A stretch of 64,000 bases of DNA, taken from the NCBI RefSeq assembly GCF_013410105.1, contig NZ_JACCCJ010000001.1, positions 496,001 through 560,000 on the forward strand, written 5' to 3'. Made by a program: the position numbers and the translations under genes. Of this stretch, positions 1-7,965 are shown piece by piece; the stretch's first letter is position 1, and each line of letters opens with the position of its first letter. The notes beneath the pieces are model-generated. The model saw only the letters and a list, made by a program, of their open reading frames with translations. It was not told the DNA's origin and made no database searches. This DNA comes from Sphingopyxis sp. JAI108 (lineage in GTDB: Bacteria; Pseudomonadota; Alphaproteobacteria; Sphingomonadales; Sphingomonadaceae).

Positions 1-2
1 GG

Positions 3-140
3 TTCCGGCAAGGCGAGGTTGCATTTCGGAAAAGGATGGACGCCGGCATGATGGCAGCGAGGTTATGCTGGCAGGATAATGTAGGACAGCGATTTTTTGC
101 CCGCGCTGAACAGCGGCTATGGGGTGGAGAGTGGACATAA
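3..140 (+). CDS. possible C-terminal fragment of a gene entering from the left
   Basis: One frame is open from the window edge to a TAA stop. The 45 residues are basic and aromatic and end in RAEQRLWGGEWT. I do not recognise a family. Codons such as tta, gta, aat and cta are unlike the strong G/C third-position preference of the other genes, so this may be either noncoding or the end of an AT-richer, possibly acquired, gene. A local ATG at 48 would give only 30 codons. Confidence 0.25.
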   Translation, partial: FRQGEVAFRKRMDAGMMAARLCWQDNVGQRFFARAEQRLWGGEWT

Positions 141-153
141 GCCCCAGATACAA

Positions 154-363
154 TCAGCGACCCTTCGCATCGTCGAAGTTAACTGAAGGGCCGAGGGTCT
201 TTTCACGGTGCTTAAGCAGCGCGCCAATTCCCCAGCAACTGATCATTGTGCCCGTCACCCAGAAAGCTGCCTGATCCAAATCATTTACAACTTCAAAATG
301 AACCAAGCCCAGCGACAAGAACATTCCTGCCAGAAATAATTCCGCTCGCTCGAGAAAATTCAT
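154..363 (-). CDS. small two-helix membrane protein, hypothetical
   Basis: A 69-residue protein with two hydrophobic stretches (about residues 9-25 and 33-50) and a polar, charged C-terminus. It is probably an inner-membrane protein; no family is recognised. Its codons are clearly poorer in G/C at third positions (aat, ttt, gaa, tta, gta) than those of every large gene nearby, which suggests recent arrival or low expression. It is followed downstream, on the opposite strand, only by the uncertain fragment at the window edge. Confidence 0.55.
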   Translation of the reverse strand: MNFLERAELFLAGMFLSLGLVHFEVVNDLDQAAFWVTGTMISCWGIGALLKHREKTLGPSVNFDDAKGR

Positions 364-441
364 CTGCGACGCTCCACCAATGTTTCGCGAAGTATGTCAG
401 ATCGCGCATACGGCCGCAATTGGTCGAAAGCCGTCGTCATC

Positions 442-696
442 TTACCCCGCTCGGTCGACCATATCCATGAAGTCGCGCGCTGTGTTTCGCTCCTCTTCAT
501 CCTTGAACGCGATATCGAGGTCGGGCGCGACGCCGAGCATGTACATCAGCGCCCACAGCGCGAAGCGGCGGCCGGGGTTGGTTTCGAGGCCGAAATCGAC
601 GCGCATGCGTTCGGTGCCCGCAGCATGCGCTTGGGGGTGGATCGCCGCGATGTCGGCGGTGCCGAAGTAGCGGCGGAGCAGGTCGTCGAAATCCAT
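442..696 (-). CDS. conserved hypothetical protein, 84 aa
   Basis: A compact acidic protein starting MDFDDLLRRYFG, with the conserved-looking core RMRVDFGLE followed by RRFALWALMYMLG. I recall similar small proteins in sphingomonads but no function. The start is placed at 696 because the frame upstream of it is arginine/serine-rich shadow sequence of the divergent ATPase gene. No signal peptide or clear membrane helix is seen. It is divergently arranged with the HerA-type ATPase, about 110 bases apart. Confidence 0.7.
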   Translation of the reverse strand: MDFDDLLRRYFGTADIAAIHPQAHAAGTERMRVDFGLETNPGRRFALWALMYMLGVAPDLDIAFKDEEERNTARDFMDMVDRAG

Positions 697-805
697 GCCA
701 CGCTTTCGGCCGGTTCGTGCCGCTTGGCAAGGTCGCGCGACAGAATCCGCCGACCCGAAACCCGCCCGGTTGTCTTTGCCCGAGCGCCCCGATAGGGCGG
801 CGTCC

Positions 806-2278
806 GTGAAGACCAGCATCGACATCGGGACCGACACTGCGGGGCAGGGCGTGCGCATCGACGTGCAGGAACTGCTCGCGACGCGGCTGCTTGTCCAGGG
901 CAATTCGGGGTCGGGCAAGTCGCATCTCCTCCGCCGTATCCTCGAGGAAAGCGCCGCGCTGGTGCAGCAGATCGTGATCGATCCCGAGGGCGATTTCGTC
1001 ACCCTTGCCGATGCCTATACCCATGTCGTGATCAACGGCGGCGACTATAACGAGCGCGAGATCGCGGCGATGGGCGCGCGCATCCGCGAACATCGTGCGT
1101 CGATCATTCTCAGTCTGGAGTCGCTCGACATCGAGGCGCAGATGACCTGCGCCGCGGCGTTCCTCAATGCGCTGTTCGATGCGCCGCGCGAGCATTGGTT
1201 TCCCGCGCTGGTCGTGGTCGACGAGGCGCAGATGTTCGCGCCGAGCGTCGCGGGCGATGTGTCCGATACCGTGCGCCGCGCGAGCCTTGGCGCGATGACC
1301 AATTTGATGTGCCGGGGGCGTAAACGTGGTTTGGCCGGGGCGATCGCGACGCAGCGGTTGGCGAAGCTCGCCAAGAATGTCGCCGCCGAGGCGAGCAATT
1401 TCCTGATGGGGCGCACCTTCCTCGACATCGACATGGCGCGCGCCGCCGACCTGCTCGGCATGGAGCGGCGGCAGGCCGAGGCGATCCGCGACCTCGAACG
1501 CGGACATTTCCTGGGGCTCGGCCCCGCGATCTCCCGCCGGCCGATCGCGGTGCGGATCGGTGCGACGCAGACATCGACGCGCCTCGGCACGCACGGCCTG
1601 ATGCCGCTGCCGCAAGCGGACGGCGACGATATGCGCTCGATGCTGTTCACCGAGCTGGAGGCGCCCGCGGCGCCGCGCGTCTTTGCGCCCGAACCCGAAC
1701 CGGTGGCGGCGAGCGAGGTCCTGCAGCGGATCGCGGCGAGCGAAGGGCTGCACGAGGATGTCGATGCGCCGCCGGTGCTCGATATTCTCGAGGCGGTCGA
1801 GGAGGCCGAGCAGAGCGACGCGGTGGTGATCGCGACGCTCGAAGAGATGTTGTCCGACCCCGACTGCGCCTTTCAGCCCGAATCCTTCCTCTATCAGGAT
1901 TTTTCGGTGCGCTGCCGGATGCAGAAGCTGAAGAAGGTGCCGCTCGACCTTGCCGCCTTTCGCCGCCGCTTCGCGCTTGCCAAGGGCGGGGTGTTCGATC
2001 CGTCCGAGCCGCGCTGGCGCGAGGCGCTGATCGTCGCCGACCGGCTGCCGCACGACATGTTCGCCCCCTTCCTCCAGATCGCGCGCGCCGCGATGGATGG
2101 CGAACCCTGCCCCGACGATGACGTCCTTGGCCGCGCCTATGGCAGCCGCTCGCCCGGACGCATCCGGCGGCTGGTCGAATATATGGAAAAGCAGGGGGTG
2201 ATCGTCGTGCGCGCCGATTTCGGCGGGCGGCGCTCGATCGGTATTCCTGAGTTGGGGCTCAGCACCGAGGCGGAGTAA
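806..2278 (+). CDS. HerA/DUF87-family ATP-binding protein
   Basis: 490 residues. Walker A GNSGSGKS lies at residues 32-39, followed by IDPEGDF at 58-64, a hallmark of the HerA/FtsK branch, and Walker B LVVVDEAQ at about 135-142; ATQRLAKL near 181 matches the sensor region. HerA-type enzymes are hexameric DNA translocases or helicases. The C-terminal third (about residues 330-490) is a separate region I cannot name. The start is uncertain: an ATG at 695 is in frame, but it would overlap the divergent small gene and adds arginine/proline-rich sequence, so I prefer the GTG at 806. No NurA nuclease gene is adjacent, so its partner is unknown. Confidence 0.8.
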   Translation: MKTSIDIGTDTAGQGVRIDVQELLATRLLVQGNSGSGKSHLLRRILEESAALVQQIVIDPEGDFVTLADAYTHVVINGGDYNEREIAAMGARIREHRASIILSLESLDIEAQMTCAAAFLNALFDAPREHWFPALVVVDEAQMFAPSVAGDVSDTVRRASLGAMTNLMCRGRKRGLAGAIATQRLAKLAKNVAAEASNFLMGRTFLDIDMARAADLLGMERRQAEAIRDLERGHFLGLGPAISRRPIAVRIGATQTSTRLGTHGLMPLPQADGDDMRSMLFTELEAPAAPRVFAPEPEPVAASEVLQRIAASEGLHEDVDAPPVLDILEAVEEAEQSDAVVIATLEEMLSDPDCAFQPESFLYQDFSVRCRMQKLKKVPLDLAAFRRRFALAKGGVFDPSEPRWREALIVADRLPHDMFAPFLQIARAAMDGEPCPDDDVLGRAYGSRSPGRIRRLVEYMEKQGVIVVRADFGGRRSIGIPELGLSTEAE

Positions 2279-2326
2279 GACGATCCAGGGCAAATGGATA
2301 AGGGGAGCGTGCATCGGGCGTGCGCG

Positions 2327-2524
2327 CTAACCCTTTTTGAACAGCGCCTCCGCCGCGGCTTTCTGACTCGTCGCGGCGCTACGGTGCGCCTTCACACGTT
2401 CGATCTCGGCTTCGAGGATTTCGATGCGCTCGCCCAGTTCGTCGACCGACAGCGGGTCGAGCGGCTGTTTGATCAGCGCCGCCAGAACATCGTCGCGGCG
2501 GCGGGGAAGGTCGTCATCGTCCAT
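2327..2524 (-). CDS. DUF1192 family small protein
   Basis: 65 residues beginning MDDDDLPRRRDDVL and containing DPLSVDELGERIEILEAEI, the signature of DUF1192, a small alphaproteobacterial family of unknown role. The middle (about residues 27-48) is likely a coiled-coil helix with regular leucine/isoleucine and glutamate spacing. It is divergent from the quinone oxidoreductase gene 91 bases away. Confidence 0.85.
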   Translation of the reverse strand: MDDDDLPRRRDDVLAALIKQPLDPLSVDELGERIEILEAEIERVKAHRSAATSQKAAAEALFKKG

Positions 2525-2615
2525 GGCGTATCCTCCTGGTCCCTAACGTCAATATCGGCGCGCGACTGTTGACCCGTGTCGCCGCACTGTCAATAAGGCG
2601 GGGCAGGGGTGCGGA

Positions 2616-3641
2616 ATGACGGACCAGTGGGGGAATGAAGTGACCAGCGTGCCAGCAGAAATGACCGCCATCGCCATCAGCGCGCCGGGCGGGCCCGAAG
2701 TCTTGCGACCGACGGTACGGCCCGTGCCGCAGCCGGGGCCGGGCGAGGTGTTGATCCGCGTTGCCGCGGCGGGGGTGAACCGCCCCGACGTATTGCAGCG
2801 GATGGGATTCTATCCGCCGCCGCCGGGTGCGTCGGACCTGCCGGGGCTGGAAATCGCGGGGACGATCGCCGCGGTCGGGCCGGGGGGCGATCCCGAGCTT
2901 TTGGGTCAGGCGGTGTGTGCGCTCGTCGCGGGTGGCGGCTATGCCGAATATTGCACCGCGCCGGTGGGCAGCTGCCTGCCCGTGCCGAAGGGTTTTTCGA
3001 TGCAGGAGGCAGCCGCGCTGCCCGAAACCATCTTCACCGTCTGGCACAATCTGTTCGAGCGCGCCTATGTGCGCGAGGGCGAGACGGTGCTGGTCCACGG
3101 CGGCACGAGCGGGATCGGGACGACCGCGATCGGGCTTTGCAAATTGTTCGACATCAAGGTGATCGTGACCTGCGGCAGCGCGGAGAAATGCGCCGCCGCG
3201 ACCGCGCTCGGCGCCGATCTCGCGGTGGATTATTCGAGCGAGGACTATGTCGAGGCGGTGAAGGCCTTCACCGCTGGCCGCGGCGTCGACGTCGTGCTCG
3301 ACATGGTCGGCGGCGACTATGTGCCGCGCAACATCGAATGCCTCGCCGACGACGGCCGCCATGTGACGATCGCCTTTCAGCGCGGCGCGAAGGTCGAGAT
3401 CGATATTTCGCAGGTGATGCGCCGCCGGCTGACGATGACCGGATCGACGCTGCGCGCGCGCAGCGCCGAGTTCAAGGCGCTGCTCGCCGACGAAATCCAC
3501 TGCACGCTCTGGCCGCGCCTCTCCGAAGGCGGGTGGAAGCCCGCGATGGACCAGGCCTTCCCGCTCGCCGAGGCCGCCGCCGCGCATATGCGGATGCAGG
3601 CGGGCGCGCATGTGGGGAAGATCGTGCTCATGGTGGGATGA
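2616..3641 (+). CDS. NAD(P)H quinone oxidoreductase, MDR superfamily (PIG3-type)
   Basis: 341 residues of a zinc-independent medium-chain dehydrogenase/reductase. The N-terminal GroES-like half carries the motif NRPDVLQRMGFYPPPPGASD, typical of PIG3/quinone oxidoreductases. The Rossmann half has GGTSGIGT at about 162-169 for NADPH binding. Members reduce quinones with NADPH in the cytosol; the natural substrate here is unknown. An internal ATG at residue 16 is an alternative start and fits the family's usual length of about 325. Confidence 0.88.
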   Translation: MTDQWGNEVTSVPAEMTAIAISAPGGPEVLRPTVRPVPQPGPGEVLIRVAAAGVNRPDVLQRMGFYPPPPGASDLPGLEIAGTIAAVGPGGDPELLGQAVCALVAGGGYAEYCTAPVGSCLPVPKGFSMQEAAALPETIFTVWHNLFERAYVREGETVLVHGGTSGIGTTAIGLCKLFDIKVIVTCGSAEKCAAATALGADLAVDYSSEDYVEAVKAFTAGRGVDVVLDMVGGDYVPRNIECLADDGRHVTIAFQRGAKVEIDISQVMRRRLTMTGSTLRARSAEFKALLADEIHCTLWPRLSEGGWKPAMDQAFPLAEAAAAHMRMQAGAHVGKIVLMVG

Positions 3642-3712
3642 GCCGAGGGAACGGCTTGCCATTTTCGGCGGTTAGGGAATCGGGGGGCAATCAAAAAGGA
3701 CGATCTCTCCCG

Positions 3713-4279
3713 ATGAATATGCGTAACCTGTTCCTTCCCGCCACCGCGCTCGCGCTTGCCCTGGCGGCCTGTTCGCAGCCTGCCGAAAGCGATAAAAACG
3801 CCACCGCCTCCTATGACGGCGAGGTCGCGCCCGATGGCAAGACGGCCGAGACGGCCCCGCCCGCGATCAAGCCGACCGACGTGCCGACGCGCGGCGGCGA
3901 CGGTTCACCGATCGAGCTCGCCGCGCTGACCGAGGCCGATGTCGGCGGCGCGAAGCTCAAGGGCGAGCTCGCGTGCAGCTTCGCCGCCGAAGAGGGCGCA
4001 GAGCCGATCCTGCTTGCGCAGGGCGACGTCGCGTCGCAGGAGCCGTCGCGCGGGATCGTGAAGGTCGGCGATACGATCGAGACGATTTCGGCCAATGGCG
4101 GGTTCGACGCGATGGCGAAGGGCACCAAATTCTTCGGCAAGGGACTTGAACTGCGCGTCGCGCTCGTCGGCCCGGCCGCGGGCGGGGGCGAATCGCCGCC
4201 GCGTCCCGCGACGCTGACCGCCGACCGTGCCGATGGCGCGCAGCGCGTCTTCGCCGGACTGTGGCAGTGCGGTCCATAG
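3713..4279 (+). CDS. putative lipoprotein, hypothetical
   Basis: 188 residues with a lipoprotein signal: basic start MNMRN, hydrophobic core and lipobox ALAAC at about residues 16-20, so it is probably lipid-anchored in the envelope. A flexible Ala/Pro/Thr-rich linker follows to about residue 65. The rest is a small domain with two cysteines (in ELACSF and LWQCGP at the C-terminus) that could form a disulfide. No family is recognised. It ends 13 bases before the convergent azoreductase gene. Confidence 0.75.
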   Translation: MNMRNLFLPATALALALAACSQPAESDKNATASYDGEVAPDGKTAETAPPAIKPTDVPTRGGDGSPIELAALTEADVGGAKLKGELACSFAAEEGAEPILLAQGDVASQEPSRGIVKVGDTIETISANGGFDAMAKGTKFFGKGLELRVALVGPAAGGGESPPRPATLTADRADGAQRVFAGLWQCGP

Positions 4280-4292
4280 GAGCCGAGCGGAA

Positions 4293-5024
4293 TCACCGCG
4301 CAGCGGAGAGCGGTCGGGCGGACAAGCGCTCGTCCCGCTCGCCGATTAACCGGTCCACCAGCGCGTCAACGGCGCTTTCCGCGGCGGCGATCGATCGAGC
4401 GAGGCGTTCGTCGGCGAATTCGTCAAACTCGATCGCGATCGAACTGGCGTCGCGAAGCCCGATGTAGGCGAGGGGCGCTTTCAGGCCTGCCTCGACGAAA
4501 TTGACGTCCGCCTGACGCCCGCCGGGGTCATATCCGTAATCGCCGCGCGCGCCGAGGATGACCGCCCGTTTTCCCGAAGGAAGCATCGGCCAATAGGGTT
4601 CTCCCTCGCGTTTCCGGTCAAAACCGAAGGTGACGCCGACGCGTACGATATTGTCGAGCCAGGCCTTCAGCGGCGCGGGCATACCGAAATTATACATGGG
4701 CGCCCCGACGACGACGATATCCGCCGCCATCAGTTCGGCGACCAGCCGGTCGCTTTCGGCCAGCCGGGCGTGCTGTGCGTCGCTGCGCTTTTCGGGTGGG
4801 GCGAAGGCGGCGGCGATCCATTCGGCATCGACGTGCGACGGGGGGACGGCCCCGACGTCGCGGTAGACGATCCGATCCTGCGGCCGCGCATGCGACCATC
4901 GGCGCACGAAGCGCGCGCTGAGCCGCCGGCTGTGCGAGCCGTGCCGGTCCTGACCCGAAAGGCCCGGCCGGGCGCTGGAATCGATGTGGAGTATGCTAAG
5001 CGCCGAGGCTTGCGGGATGCTCAT
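4293..5024 (-). CDS. FMN-dependent NADH-azoreductase (AzoR-like)
   Basis: 243 residues of the flavodoxin-like fold. The N-terminus ILHIDSSAR matches the FMN phosphate-binding loop, and PMYNFGMPAPLKAWLD at about 109-124 is the AzoR/NQO flavin-binding signature. These cytosolic enzymes reduce quinones and azo or nitro compounds by two-electron steps with NAD(P)H. The protein is about 40 residues longer than E. coli AzoR, partly in the segment 25-60. It is divergent from a LysR-type regulator with an inverted repeat between them, the usual arrangement for a regulator controlling its neighbour. Confidence 0.88.
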   Translation of the reverse strand: MSIPQASALSILHIDSSARPGLSGQDRHGSHSRRLSARFVRRWSHARPQDRIVYRDVGAVPPSHVDAEWIAAAFAPPEKRSDAQHARLAESDRLVAELMAADIVVVGAPMYNFGMPAPLKAWLDNIVRVGVTFGFDRKREGEPYWPMLPSGKRAVILGARGDYGYDPGGRQADVNFVEAGLKAPLAYIGLRDASSIAIEFDEFADERLARSIAAAESAVDALVDRLIGERDERLSARPLSAAR

Positions 5025-5030
5025 GGGATA

Positions 5031-5059
5031 ATCCAGTTCATTTGTTTTGATGACTGGAT
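5031..5059. promoter_or_regulatory. inverted repeat, probable LysR operator between azoR-like and lysR genes
   Basis: Arms ATCCAGT (5031-5037) and ACTGGAT (5053-5059) are exact complements around a 15-base centre; with one bulged T the arms extend to ATCCAGT(T)CAT and ATGACTGGAT. It begins 7 bases upstream of the azoreductase start codon and about 50 bases before the LysR gene. Position and symmetry fit an operator used by the LysR protein; binding is inferred. Confidence 0.55.
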
Positions 5060-5108
5060 GTAAATACTCCTCTATAAACTGAGGCGTCGAGCGCGAATAT
5101 CTCAGCCA

Positions 5109-6050
5109 ATGGATCGATTTTCCTCATCTATGACACGAAACCGGAAACTCCCACCCCTTGGCGCATTGCGCGCGTTCGAAGCTGCGGCGCGCCATCTCAG
5201 TTTTCGAAGGGCCGCGGACGAGCTGGCGGTGACGCCCACGGCGATCAGCCATCAGATACGGCTGCTGGAGGATGTGCTGGGCCTTGCGCTGTTCACTCGT
5301 CAGGTGCGGCAGGTCGCGCTGACCGAAGCGGGCGAGCGGCTCTATCCGATTTTGCGCGACGGCTTCGACATGTTCGACCGGGCGCTTGCCGATCTTGTGC
5401 CAGCGCCGCGGCGGGCGGCGGTGACATTGACCGCGACGATCCAGTTCACCGCGCGCAGGCTCCTGCCTGCGCTCGGCTCGTTTCGCGAACGCTTTCCCGA
5501 TTTCGACCTGCGGCTGCATTCCTCCAACGAGCCGGTCGATCTGGCCGCGGGGCTGGCCGATGTGGCGGTTCGTTATGGCTCCGGTCCTTTTGACGGGCTG
5601 GTCGGCCGACCGCTTTTTTCCGAACGCTTCGGACCGCTTTGCAGCCCGAAGCTGGGCGTGTCCGGACCGCAAGACCTGATGCGCGCTACCTTGCTGCATG
5701 TCGAATGGCGCCAGCCCGCCAACGCGTCCGACTGGCGGCGATGGGCGCGGCTGGCCGGGATGGACGGGCTGGCCGTCGACGACGGGCCGCGTTTCAGTTC
5801 GGACGATCATGCCCTGCAGGCTGCGGTCGCGGGGCATGGCGTCGCAATCGGCAGCCTGATCCTTGCCCGGCCCGAGATCGAGGCGGGGCTGCTCGTCCAC
5901 CCCTTCGGCCCGGTCATCGAAGGCGAGAGCTATCACATGCTCGCGACGCCGGCCAACATGGCCTGTGCCGACGTGCGGGCAGTTTGCGCCTGGCTCGTCG
6001 AATCGGTCGCAGGCTTCGCTGCCGACGAGCACCCCTTGCCCGCAACCTAA
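5109..6050 (+). CDS. LysR-family transcriptional regulator (GcvA-like)
   Basis: 313 residues. The N-terminal winged helix-turn-helix (about residues 15-75) contains LPPLGALRAFEAAARHLSF and TPTAISHQIRLLE, the pattern of the GcvA/AmpR branch. The remainder is the periplasmic-binding-like effector domain. It probably controls the divergent azoreductase gene through the palindrome between them. An internal ATG at residue 8 (5130) is an equally plausible start. A rho-independent terminator follows the gene. Confidence 0.9.
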   Translation: MDRFSSSMTRNRKLPPLGALRAFEAAARHLSFRRAADELAVTPTAISHQIRLLEDVLGLALFTRQVRQVALTEAGERLYPILRDGFDMFDRALADLVPAPRRAAVTLTATIQFTARRLLPALGSFRERFPDFDLRLHSSNEPVDLAAGLADVAVRYGSGPFDGLVGRPLFSERFGPLCSPKLGVSGPQDLMRATLLHVEWRQPANASDWRRWARLAGMDGLAVDDGPRFSSDDHALQAAVAGHGVAIGSLILARPEIEAGLLVHPFGPVIEGESYHMLATPANMACADVRAVCAWLVESVAGFAADEHPLPAT

Positions 6051-6075
6051 AACAGGTCTACATCAGCCGCCGAAC

Positions 6076-6107
6076 GGCCGCCCTGCGAGGGGCGGCCCTT
6101 ATTATTT
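6076..6107 (+). terminator. rho-independent terminator after the LysR gene
   Basis: Perfect 8-bp GC stem GGCCGCCC (6076-6083) / GGGCGGCC (6090-6097), a 6-base loop and a T-rich tail cttattattt. It separates the lysR gene from trcR, and could also sit in the trcR leader if trcR is transcribed from further upstream. Confidence 0.75.
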
Positions 6108-6127
6108 CCGCTTGGAGACTTTCCGTC

Positions 6128-6793
6128 ATGGCCAATGCCGACGCCACCCCCCTGATGCCGCACGCGACCGCCGCCTGGCTGGTCGACAACACCGGCCTGA
6201 CCTTTGTCCAGATCGCCGAATATTGCGGCATCCACATCCTCGAGGTTCAGGCGATTGCCGACGAGACCGCCGCGACCAAATATACCGGCCGCGACCCCGT
6301 CCGCGCGCACGAACTGTCGATGGAAGAAATCGAGAAGGGTCAGAAGGACCCCAATTACAAGCTCAAGATGAGCAAGCAGGCGCAGGACACGATCCGCCGT
6401 ACCCGCGGTCCGCGCTATACGCCCGTCAGCAAGCGGCAGGACAAGCCCGACGGCATCGCGTGGATCCTGAAGAATCATCCCGAAGTGTCCGACGGCGCGA
6501 TCGGCAAGCTGATCGGCACGACGCGCAACACGATCGGCGCGATCCGCGACCGCAGCCACTGGAACAGCGCGAACATCGTGCCGAAGGACCCGGTGACGCT
6601 CGGCCTCTGTTCGCAGCGCGAACTCGATGCGCTCGTCGCCAAGGCGGCGAAGAAGGCCGGCATCAAGGCGCCCGAGGACAACCGGTTCGAGGGCGACCGC
6701 GAAGCGTTGCTCGAGGAACTGCGCGCCGAACGCACGGCCGCGAACGAAGCGCGCGCCGCCGAGGAAGCCAGCGAAGCCGATAGCGAAGCCTGA
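6128..6793 (+). CDS. trcR: cell cycle transcriptional regulator TrcR (DUF1013)
   Basis: 221 residues closely matching the DUF1013 family: N-terminal helix-turn-helix region (WLVDNTGLTFVQIAEYCGIH), then GRDPVRAHELS, and a second helix-turn-helix segment AIGKLIGTTRNTIGAIRD. The family is confined to alphaproteobacteria and described as a cell-cycle transcription regulator. The C-terminal 50 residues are a charged Ala/Glu/Arg helix. GGAG at about 6114 serves as ribosome site. Only 3 bases separate it from the hydrolase gene behind it, so both are probably cotranscribed. Confidence 0.88.
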   Translation: MANADATPLMPHATAAWLVDNTGLTFVQIAEYCGIHILEVQAIADETAATKYTGRDPVRAHELSMEEIEKGQKDPNYKLKMSKQAQDTIRRTRGPRYTPVSKRQDKPDGIAWILKNHPEVSDGAIGKLIGTTRNTIGAIRDRSHWNSANIVPKDPVTLGLCSQRELDALVAKAAKKAGIKAPEDNRFEGDREALLEELRAERTAANEARAAEEASEADSEA

Positions 6794-6796
6794 GGC

Positions 6797-7921
6797 ATGG
6801 CGGGGGGCGACGAGGACCATATCCCGGCGGCCAGCGGCTCGCCGGATGCCTCGCTGACCCAGGACGACAGCTTCACCGCGACCAGCCACGCCGGCCTAAC
6901 CTATCCGTGGGGCGAGGCGGCGCCCGGTGCAGGCGAGACGATCCGCATCGCGGACGGGATCAGCTGGGCGCGCATTCCGATGCCGGGGTCGCTTGGCCAT
7001 ATCAACAGCTGGCTTCTCGACGACCATGACGGGATCGCCGTCGTCGATACCGGCATCTGCCTGACGATGTGCTCCGACGCGTGGAAGGCGCTCTATGCCG
7101 GCGCGCTCAAGGATCGGCGCATCACGCGCGTCATCGGCACGCACCTGCATCCCGACCATATCGGCCTTGCCGGCTGGATCGCGAAGAAACAGGGCGTGAA
7201 ACTGTGGATGACGCGCGGCGAGATGCTGACCGCGCGCGCGATCATTGCCGATTCGTCCGATACCGCGCCCGACGAGGTGCTGGCGCAGTCGCGCGCCGCG
7301 GGCTGGGACGAGGCCGCCGTCGAGGCGCAGCGGGCGCGGGGCTGGAACATGTTCCAGCGGATGATCTTTGCGCTGCCGCGCTCCTATGTGCGGATCACCG
7401 ATGGCGAAACGCTCGACATGAGTGCCCACCGGTGGCGGGTCGTCACCGGATCGGGGCACAGCCCCGAACATGCCTGCCTGTGGAACGAGAAAGAGGGCGT
7501 GCTGGTGTCGGGCGATCAGGTGTTGCCGCGCATCAGTTCGAACGTCTCGGTCAACATCACCGAGCCAGACGCCGACCCGCTCGGCGAATGGCTCGCCTCG
7601 ATCGACAAATTGCTCGCAACCGTGCCCGCCGACGTTATCACCTGCCCCGCGCACGGCGAGCCCTTCAAGGGACTGCACGTCCGCCTGATGGCGCTGCGCG
7701 ACGAGCACCGGATGCGGCTCTACAACCTCGCCGAAGCGGCGGCGAAGGCGCCGATGCGCGTCGTCGACAGTTTCCCCCTGCTGTTCAACCGTCCGATCGG
7801 CGAGCATAATCAGGGGCTGGCGACCGGCGAGGCGTTCGCGCATCTGAAACGGCTGGAGGTCGAAGGCCGGGTGCGGCGCGAGGATCGCGACGGCGTGTGG
7901 TGGTATCACGGGGTCGCATGA
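6797..7921 (+). CDS. MBL-fold metallo-hydrolase
   Basis: 374 residues. The metal signature THLHPDHIG at about 115-123 matches HxHxDH, followed by GSGHSPEH and CPAHGEP, which supply the remaining zinc ligands. A C-terminal region from about 300 (helical, ending LEVEGRVRREDRDGVWWY) resembles the winged-helix tail of LACTB2-like MBL proteins. Such enzymes hydrolyse thioester, lactone or phosphodiester bonds; the substrate is not evident. Probably in an operon with trcR. Confidence 0.85.
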   Translation: MAGGDEDHIPAASGSPDASLTQDDSFTATSHAGLTYPWGEAAPGAGETIRIADGISWARIPMPGSLGHINSWLLDDHDGIAVVDTGICLTMCSDAWKALYAGALKDRRITRVIGTHLHPDHIGLAGWIAKKQGVKLWMTRGEMLTARAIIADSSDTAPDEVLAQSRAAGWDEAAVEAQRARGWNMFQRMIFALPRSYVRITDGETLDMSAHRWRVVTGSGHSPEHACLWNEKEGVLVSGDQVLPRISSNVSVNITEPDADPLGEWLASIDKLLATVPADVITCPAHGEPFKGLHVRLMALRDEHRMRLYNLAEAAAKAPMRVVDSFPLLFNRPIGEHNQGLATGEAFAHLKRLEVEGRVRREDRDGVWWYHGVA

Positions 7922-7965
7922 GCTGTTGACCGGATATCAGCGATCGCATCGGGCCGCCGTTTTGT

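Noticed and set aside
497-2314. Long open frame on the minus strand opposite the HerA-type gene
   Set aside because: Its protein is rich in Arg, His and Asp without any recognisable domain, the usual product of reading a high-GC gene antisense, whereas the plus strand has clear Walker motifs.
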